A DNA stretch of 25,546 nt from Utricularia gibba (lineage: Eukaryota; Streptophyta; Magnoliopsida; Lamiales; Lentibulariaceae): assembly GCA_002189035.1 (NCBI GenBank), contig NEEC01000472.1, positions 1 to 25,546 of the forward strand, in the 5' to 3' direction. How positions within the stretch are numbered: position 1 is the stretch's first letter; every line of letters begins with the position of its first letter. Under the pieces are notes generated by a model that did not search any database, had not been told where the DNA came from, and saw nothing but the letters and a program-made list of their open reading frames with translations. Positions 20,177-25,546 of this stretch are shown one piece after another. Both the position numbers and the translations under genes were made by a program.

Positions 20177-20799
20177 CATGAGATCCTAACTTCAATAAAG
20201 GTATCACGATTTTCGTCGAATGGGACCTTATTGTGCTGTGAAGTCAGACCGAACCTTGGGTCCGGACGAAGTTCCCAACAACAGCACCCGCCAAAAAACG
20301 ACAACTTTTCCTTGAAAAAGCATGTAGGCAGCCGCCGAAACCCAACGTTAATAAATGCATCACTTTTTTGGCCGGGCTACAAATGACTATGGGCCAGAGC
20401 GCGACTCGACCATTTGCTCGATACTAGTGCCAGCCTAGAGCACCTCGTCAAATATAAATCAGGTTGTTGAGAAAACCATTTGGGGCGCTCATGACATCCT
20501 AACTTCATTAAATGCATCACGATTTTCATCGAGTAGGACCCGATTGGGCTCAGGAGCCAGACCAAACCTTGGGCCTTACAAAGCTGCCAACGACAGCACC
20601 CGCCTTAAAACGGCAAGCTGTTGCTTGAAAAACCATGTGGGCAGCCGCCGACAACCCAACGTTAATAAATGCATCACTTCTTTTGACGGGCTACAGCTGA
20701 CTTTGGGCCCGAGCCGACCCGAATTCCGGCCCGATCGGTGACCCACAAAAGCGCCTTCTCAAGTGTATAGCATGCTGTTGAAAAAGCATTTGGGGTGGT
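20177..20799 (+). repeat. HOR unit 30: dimer A1-B
   Basis: A is 20177-20489 and B is 20490-20799. It has CCGCCGAAACCC, TTGGGCCTTAC and CCCGATCGGTGACC. The loss around GATC(TC)GG resembles, but is not identical to, that in the previous unit. B is of the C-like GACGGGC form. Confidence 0.95.
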
Positions 20800-21424
20800 C
20801 ATGAGATCCTAACTTCAATAAAGGTATCACGATTTCGTCGAATGGGACCTTATTGTGCTGTGAAGTCAGACCGAACCTTGGGTCCGGACGAAGTTCCCAA
20901 CAACAGCACCCGCCAAAAAACGACAACTTTTCCTTGAAAAAGCATGTAGGCAGCCGCCGAAAACCCAACGTTAATAAATGCATCACTTTTTTGGCCGGGC
21001 TACAAATGACTATGGGCCAGAGCGCGACTCGACCATTTGCTCGATACTAGTGCCAGCCTAGAGCACCTCGTCAAATATAAATCAGGTTGTTGAGAAACCA
21101 TTTGGGGCGCTCATGACATCCTAACTTCATTAAATGCATCACGATTTTCATCGAGTAGGACCCGATTGGGCTCAGGAGCCAGACCAAACCTTGGGCCCTT
21201 ACAAAGCTGCCAACGACAGCACCCGCCTTAAACGGCAAGCTGTTGCTTGAAAAACCATGTGGCAGCCGCCGACAACCCAACGTTAATAAATGCATCACTT
21301 CTTTTGACGGGCTACAGCTGACTTTGGGCCCAAGCCCGACCCGAATTCCGGCCCGATCTCGGTGACCCACAAAAGCGCCTTCTCAAGTGTATAGCATGCT
21401 GTTGAAAAAAGCATTTGGGGTGGT
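20800..21424 (+). repeat. HOR unit 31: dimer A1-B
   Basis: A is 20800-21111 and B is 21112-21424. Single-base losses in homopolymers give CACGATTTCGTCG, GAGAAACCATT, CTTAAACGG and CATGTGGCAGCC. B has the C-like GACGGGC and GGGCCCAAGCCCG, intermediate between B and C. Confidence 0.95.
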
Positions 21425-22051
21425 CATGAGATCCTAACTTCAATAAAGGTATCACGATTTTCGTCGAATGGGACCTTATTGTGCTGTGAAGTCAGACCGA
21501 ACCTTGGGTCCGGACGAAGTTCCCAACAACAGCACCCGCCAAAAAACGACAACTTTTCCTTGAAAAAGCATGTAGGCAGCCGCCGAAAACCCAACGTTAA
21601 TAAATGCATCACTTTTTTGGCCGGGCTACAAATGACTATGGCCAGAGCGCGACTCGACCATTTGCTCGATACTAGTGCCAGCCTAGAGCACCTCGTCAAA
21701 TATAAATCAGGTTGTTGAGAAAACCATTTGGGGCGCTCATGACATCCTAACTTCATTAAATGCATCACGATTTTCATCGAGTAGGACCCGATTGGGCTAA
21801 GGAGCCAGACCAAACCTTGGGCCCTTACAAAGCTGCCAACGACAGCACCCGCCTTAAAACGGCAAGCTGTTGCTTGAAAAACCATGTGGGCAGCCGCCGA
21901 CAACCCAACGTTAATAAATGCATCACTTCTTTTGTCGGGCTACAGCTGACTTTGGGCCCGAGCTCGACCCGAATTCCGGCCCGATCTCGGTGACCCACAA
22001 AAGCGCCTTCTCAAGTTAAAGCATGCTGTTGAAAAAAGCATTTGGGGTGGT
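21425..22051 (+). repeat. HOR unit 32: dimer A1-B
   Basis: A is 21425-21737 and B is 21738-22051. It shares GGGCTAAGGAGCC with the unit at 18925. B ends CAAGTTAAAGCATG, close to the C-monomer ending (CAAGTTTAAAGC) although the rest of b2 is B-type, so this looks like a B/C hybrid end. Confidence 0.95.
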
Positions 22052-22676
22052 CATGAGATCCTAACTTCAATAAAGGTATCACGATTTTCGTCGAATGGGA
22101 CCTTATTGTGCTGTGAAGTCAGACCGAACCTTGGGTCCGGACGAAGTTCCCAACAACAGCACCCGCCAAAAAACGACAACTTTTCCTTGAAAAAGCATGT
22201 AGGCAGCCGCCGAAAACCCAACGTTAATAAATGCATCACTTTTTTGGCCGGGCTACAAATGACTATGGGCCAGAGCGCGACTCGACCATTTGCTCGATAC
22301 TAGTGCCAGCCTAGAGCACCTCGTCAAATATAAATCAGGTTGTTGAGAAAACCATTTGGGGCGCTCATGACATCCTAACTTCATTAAATGCATCACGATT
22401 TTCATCGAGTAGGACCCGATTGGGCTCAGGAGCCAGACCAAACCTTGGGCCCTTACAAAGCTGCCAACGACAGCACCCGCCTTAAAACGCAAGCTGTTGC
22501 TTGAAAAACCATGTGGGCAGCCGCCGACAACCCAACGTTAATAAATGCATCACTTCTTTTGTCGGGCTACAGCTGACTTTGGGCCCGAGCCGACCCGAAT
22601 TCCGGCCCGATCTGTGACCCACAAAAGCGCCTTCTCAAGTGTATAGCATGCTGTTGAAAAAAGCATTTGGGGTGGT
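22052..22676 (+). repeat. HOR unit 33: dimer A1-B
   Basis: A is 22052-22365 and B is 22366-22676. Losses occur at AAAACGCAAGC and GATCTGTGACC in B. The A monomer matches the block consensus. Confidence 0.95.
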
Positions 22677-23078
22677 CATGAGATCCTAACTTCAATAAAG
22701 GTATCACGATTTTCGTCGAATGGGACCTTATTGTGCTGTGAAGTCAGACCGAACCTTGGGTCCGGACGAAGTTCCCAACAACAGCACCCGCCAAAAAACG
22801 ACAACTTTTCCTTGAAAAAGCATGTAGGCAGCCGCCGAAAACCCAACGTTAATAAATGCATCACTTTTTTGGCCGGGCTACAAATGACTATGGGCCAGAG
22901 CGCGACTCGACCATTTGCTCGATACTAGTGCCAGCCTAGAGCACCTCGTCAAATATAAATCAGGTTGTTGAGAAAACCATTTGGGGCGCTCATGACATCC
23001 TAACTTCATTAAATGCATCACGATTTTCATCGAGTAGGACCGATTGGGCTCAGGAGCCAGACCAAACCTTGGGCCTTA

Positions 23079-23138
23079 TTTATGCTTGAGGCAGCTTCGG
23101 GCTGGTTTTTAACCATTGATGGGCAGGTTAGTTTGCTG
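23079..23138 (+). other. Short stretch with little satellite similarity in unit 34
   Basis: This ~60-bp stretch reads as shuffled fragments. TATGCTTGA, GGCAGC, TTCGGGCT and GCTGTTAATAAATGC can be matched to parts of the monomer in order, but GGTTTTTAACCATTGATGGG and CAGGTTAGTTTG cannot. It is the least repeat-like sequence in the window. I see no transposon ends, no target-site duplication and no coding signal. Confidence 0.6.
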
Positions 23139-23162
23139 TTAATAAATGCATTAATAAATGCA
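23139..23162 (+). repeat. Twelve-bp tandem duplication at the core of unit 34
   Basis: TTAATAAATGCA occurs twice in direct succession (23139-23150 and 23151-23162), followed by TCACTTCTTTTGACGGG of a C-type b2. All other half-units have this core once. It marks the right edge of the rearranged segment and suggests repair with short homology. Confidence 0.85.
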
Positions 23163-23293
23163 TCACTTCTTTTGACGGGCTACAGCTGACTTTGTCCCCC
23201 AAGCCCGACCCGAATTCCGGCCCGATCTGGGTGACCCACAAAAGCGCCTTCTCAAGTTTAAAGCATGCTGTTGAAAAAAGCATTTGGGGTGGT

Positions 23294-23921
23294 CATGAGA
23301 TCCTAACTTCAATAAAGGTATCACGATTTTCGTCGAATGGGACCTTATTGTGCTGTGAAGTCAGACCGAACCTTGGGTCCGGACGAAGTTCCCAACAACA
23401 GCACCCGCCAAAAAACGACAACTTTTCCTTGAAAAAGCATGTAGGCAGCCGCCGAAAACCCAACGTTAATAAATGCATCACTTTTTTGGCCGGGCTACAA
23501 ATGACTATGGGCCAGAGCGCGACTCGACCATTTGCTCGATACTAGTGCCAGCCTAGAGCACCTCGTCAAATATAAATCAGGTTGTTGAGAAAACCATTTG
23601 GGGCGCTCATGACATCCTAACTTCATTAAATGCATCACGATTTTCATCGAGTAGGACCCGATTGGGCTCAGGAGCCAGACCAAACCTTGGGCCCTTACAA
23701 AGCTGCCAACGACAGCACCCGCCTTAAAACGGCAAGCTGTTGCTTGAAAAACCATGTGGGCAGCCGCCGACAACCAACGTTAATAAATGCATCACTTCTT
23801 TTGTCGGGCTACAGCTGACTTTGGGCCCGAGCTCGACCCGAATTCCGGCCCGATCTCGGTGACCCACAAAAGTGCCTTCTCAAGTGTATAGCATGCTGTT
23901 GAAAAAAGCATTTGGGGTGGT
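23294..23921 (+). repeat. HOR unit 35: dimer A1-B
   Basis: A is 23294-23607 and B is 23608-23921. A matches the block consensus. B lost one C (ACAACCAACG) and has a C-to-T change in AAAAGTGCCTTC. Confidence 0.95.
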
Positions 23922-24546
23922 CATGAGATCCTAACTTCAATAAAGGTATCACGATTTTCGTCGAATGGGACCTTATTGTGCTGTGAAGTCAGACCGAACC
24001 TTGGGTCCGGACGAAGTTCCCAAACAGCACCCGCCAAAAAACGACAACTTTTCCTTGAAAAAGCATGTAGGCAGCCGCCGAAAACCCAACGTTAATAAAT
24101 GCATCACTTTTTTGGCCGGGCTACAAATGACTATGGGCCAGAGCGCGACTCGACCATTTGCTCGATACTAGTGCCAGCCTAGAGCACCTCGTCAAATATA
24201 AATCAGGTTGTTGAGAAAACCATTTGGGGCGCTCATGACATCCTAACTTCATTAAATGCATCACGATTTTCATCGAGTAGGACCCGATTGGGCTCAGGAG
24301 CCAGACCAAACCTTGGGCCCTTACAAAGCTGCCAACGACAGCACCCGCCTTAAAACGGCAAGCTGTTGCTTGAAAAACCATGTGGGCAGCCGCCGACAAC
24401 CCAACGTTAATAAATGCATCACTTCTTTTCGGGCTACAGCTGACTTTGGGCCCGAGCCCGACCCGAATTCCGGCCCGATCTCGGTGACCCACAAAAGCGC
24501 CTTCTCAAGTGTATAGCATGCTGTTGAAAAAAGCATTTGGGGTGGT
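23922..24546 (+). repeat. HOR unit 36: dimer A1-B
   Basis: A is 23922-24233 and B is 24234-24546. A lost three bases at TTCCCAAACAGC. B has the CTTTTCGGGCTAC form and GAGCCCGACC. Confidence 0.95.
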
Positions 24547-25175
24547 CATGAGATCCTAACTTCAATAAAGGTATCACGATTTTCGTCGAATGGGACCTTA
24601 TTGTGCTGTGAAGTCAGACCGAACCTTGGGTCCGGACGAAGTTCCCAACAACAGCACCCGCCAAAAAACGACAACTTTTCCTTGAAAAAGCATGTAGGCA
24701 GCCGCCGAAAACCCAACGTTAATAAATGCATCACTTTTTTGGCCGGGCTACAAATGACTATGGGCCAGAGCGCGACTCGACCATTTGCTCGATACTAGTG
24801 CCAGCCTAGAGCACCTCGTCAAATATAAATCAGGTTGTTGAGAAAACCATTTGGGGCGCTCATGACATCCTAACTTCATTAAATGCATCACGATTTTCAT
24901 CGAGTAGGACCCGATTGGGCTCAGGAGCCAGACCAAACCTTGGGCCCTTACAAAGCTGCCAACGACAGCACCCGCCTTAAAACGGCAAGCTGTTGCTTGA
25001 AAAACCATGTGGGCAGCCGCCGACAACCCAACGTTAATAAATGCATCACTTCTTTTGTCGGGCTACAGCTGACTTTGGGCCCGAGCCGACCCGAATTCCG
25101 GCCCGATCTCGGTGACCCCAAAAAGCGCCTTCTCAAGTGTTATAGCATGCTGTTGAAAAAAGCATTTGGGGTGGT
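24547..25175 (+). repeat. HOR unit 37: dimer A1-B
   Basis: A is 24547-24860 and B is 24861-25175. B has a local change at GTGACCCCAAAAAGCGCC (the array norm is GTGACCCACAAAAGCGCC) and an extra T at GTGTTATAGC. A matches the block consensus. Confidence 0.95.
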
Positions 25176-25546
25176 CATGAGATCCTAACTTCAATAAAGG
25201 TATCACGATTTTCGTCGAATGGGACCTTATTGTGCTGTGAAGTCAGACCGAACCTTGGGTCCGGACGAAGTTCCCAACAACAGCACCCGCCAAAAAACGA
25301 CAACTTTTCCTTGAAAAAGCATGTAGGCAGCCGCCGAAAACCCAACGTTAATAAATGCATCACTTTTTTGGCCGGGCTACAAATGACTATGGGCCAGAGC
25401 GCGACTCGACCATTTGCTCGATACTAGTGCCAGCCTAGAGCACCTCGTCAAATATAAATCAGGTTGTTGAGAAAACCATTTGGGGCGCTCATGACATCCT
25501 AACTTCATTAAATGCATCACGATTTTCATCGAGTAGGACCGATTGG
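25176..25546 (+). repeat. HOR unit 38: partial dimer cut by the window edge
   Basis: A (25176-25489) is complete and A1-type. Only the first 57 bases of B are present, ending GTAGGACCGATTGG. That GGACCGATT form, with one C lost, is otherwise seen only in the scrambled unit at 22677. The array clearly continues beyond the window. Confidence 0.93.

Larger units (their letters stand above)
22677..23293 (+). repeat. HOR unit 34: scrambled unit with a C-type 3' end
   Basis: A (22677-22990) is normal. The second monomer (22991-23293) starts as B, breaks down after GGGCCTTA near 23078 and resumes about 23139. It ends with C-specific marks: GACGGGCTAC, GACTTTGTCCCCCAAGCCC and CTCAAGTTTAAAGC. Its near-normal total length (617 bp) hides the rearrangement. 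It is best read as a decayed trimer. Confidence 0.93.
1..25546 (+). repeat. Higher-order tandem satellite array filling the window
   Basis: The same sequence recurs head to tail from the first to the last base, always in the same orientation. The marker CATGAGATCCTAAC recurs at 3, 632, 1561, 2187 and so on to 25176, giving 37 complete units. Spacing is 617-629 bp for most, 678 bp for one and 875-929 bp for seven. No unrelated sequence longer than about 60 bp interrupts it, and both ends run off the window. One A monomer (17680-17989) is about 47% GC by hand count. The nested 156/312/625-bp organisation is typical of eukaryotic satellites, best known from centromeres and subtelomeres. I do not recognise the family. 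No gene is present anywhere in the window. Confidence 0.98.

Noticed and set aside
23079-23138. Transposon insertion in unit 34
   Set aside because: The stretch is only ~60 bp, has no terminal inverted repeats or target-site duplication, and several parts match satellite fragments in order, so rearrangement is simpler.
1-25546. CRISPR array or phage-type repeat system
   Set aside because: There are no short identical repeats separated by unique spacers. The repeats are 156-625 bp, contiguous and diverged between half-units, and no cas-like gene is present.
1-25546. Tandem gene array such as rDNA, 5S, tRNA or snRNA, or rDNA spacer subrepeats
   Set aside because: I see no rRNA-like blocks, no 5S or tRNA internal promoter pattern, and no polymerase III T-run terminators linked to such a pattern. 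No flanking gene is visible.

Overview
The whole 25.5-kb window is one uninterrupted head-to-tail satellite DNA array. I find no protein-coding gene, RNA gene, transposable element, CRISPR array or telomere repeat. Short open frames recur on both strands, but each is a copy of the same few chance frames in the repeat and is broken by ordinary 1-2 bp indels. The organism is a eukaryote. Its ~156-bp basic period and nested multimers resemble plant centromeric or subtelomeric satellites, but I do not recognise the family, and an animal source cannot be excluded.

The array has nested levels. The basic unit is a half-monomer of about 153-157 bp carrying a conserved ATCAC core. Two diverged half-units form a ~312-bp monomer. 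Monomers A and B alternate as a dimeric higher-order repeat of ~625 bp. Seven units are longer (875-929 bp) and have three monomers, A-B'-C. I count 37 complete units plus a partial one at the right edge. Thirty are dimer-sized (two of these rearranged inside) and seven are trimers.

Layout. From 3 to 13251 dimers and trimers are intermingled, and parts of this stretch form a further level of trimer+dimer (~1.55 kb) or trimer+dimer+dimer (~2.1 kb). From 13252 to 16998 there are only dimers, with two A-monomer subfamilies (A1, A2). The unit at 16999-17676 is scrambled and contains a local 92-bp duplication. From 17677 to the right edge the dimers are very uniform and all share one junction variant, which suggests a recently homogenised block. 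One unit in it (22677-23293) is scrambled and keeps the 3' end of a C monomer, probably a relic of a lost trimer.

The array appears to have evolved by unequal exchange and gene conversion between half-units: adjacent units share private variants, hybrid monomers occur, and dimers and trimers differ by one internal ~300-bp block. Most differences between copies are small deletions, many in homopolymers, so some may be long-read sequencing errors. Any role in centromere or heterochromatin function is inference from organisation alone.
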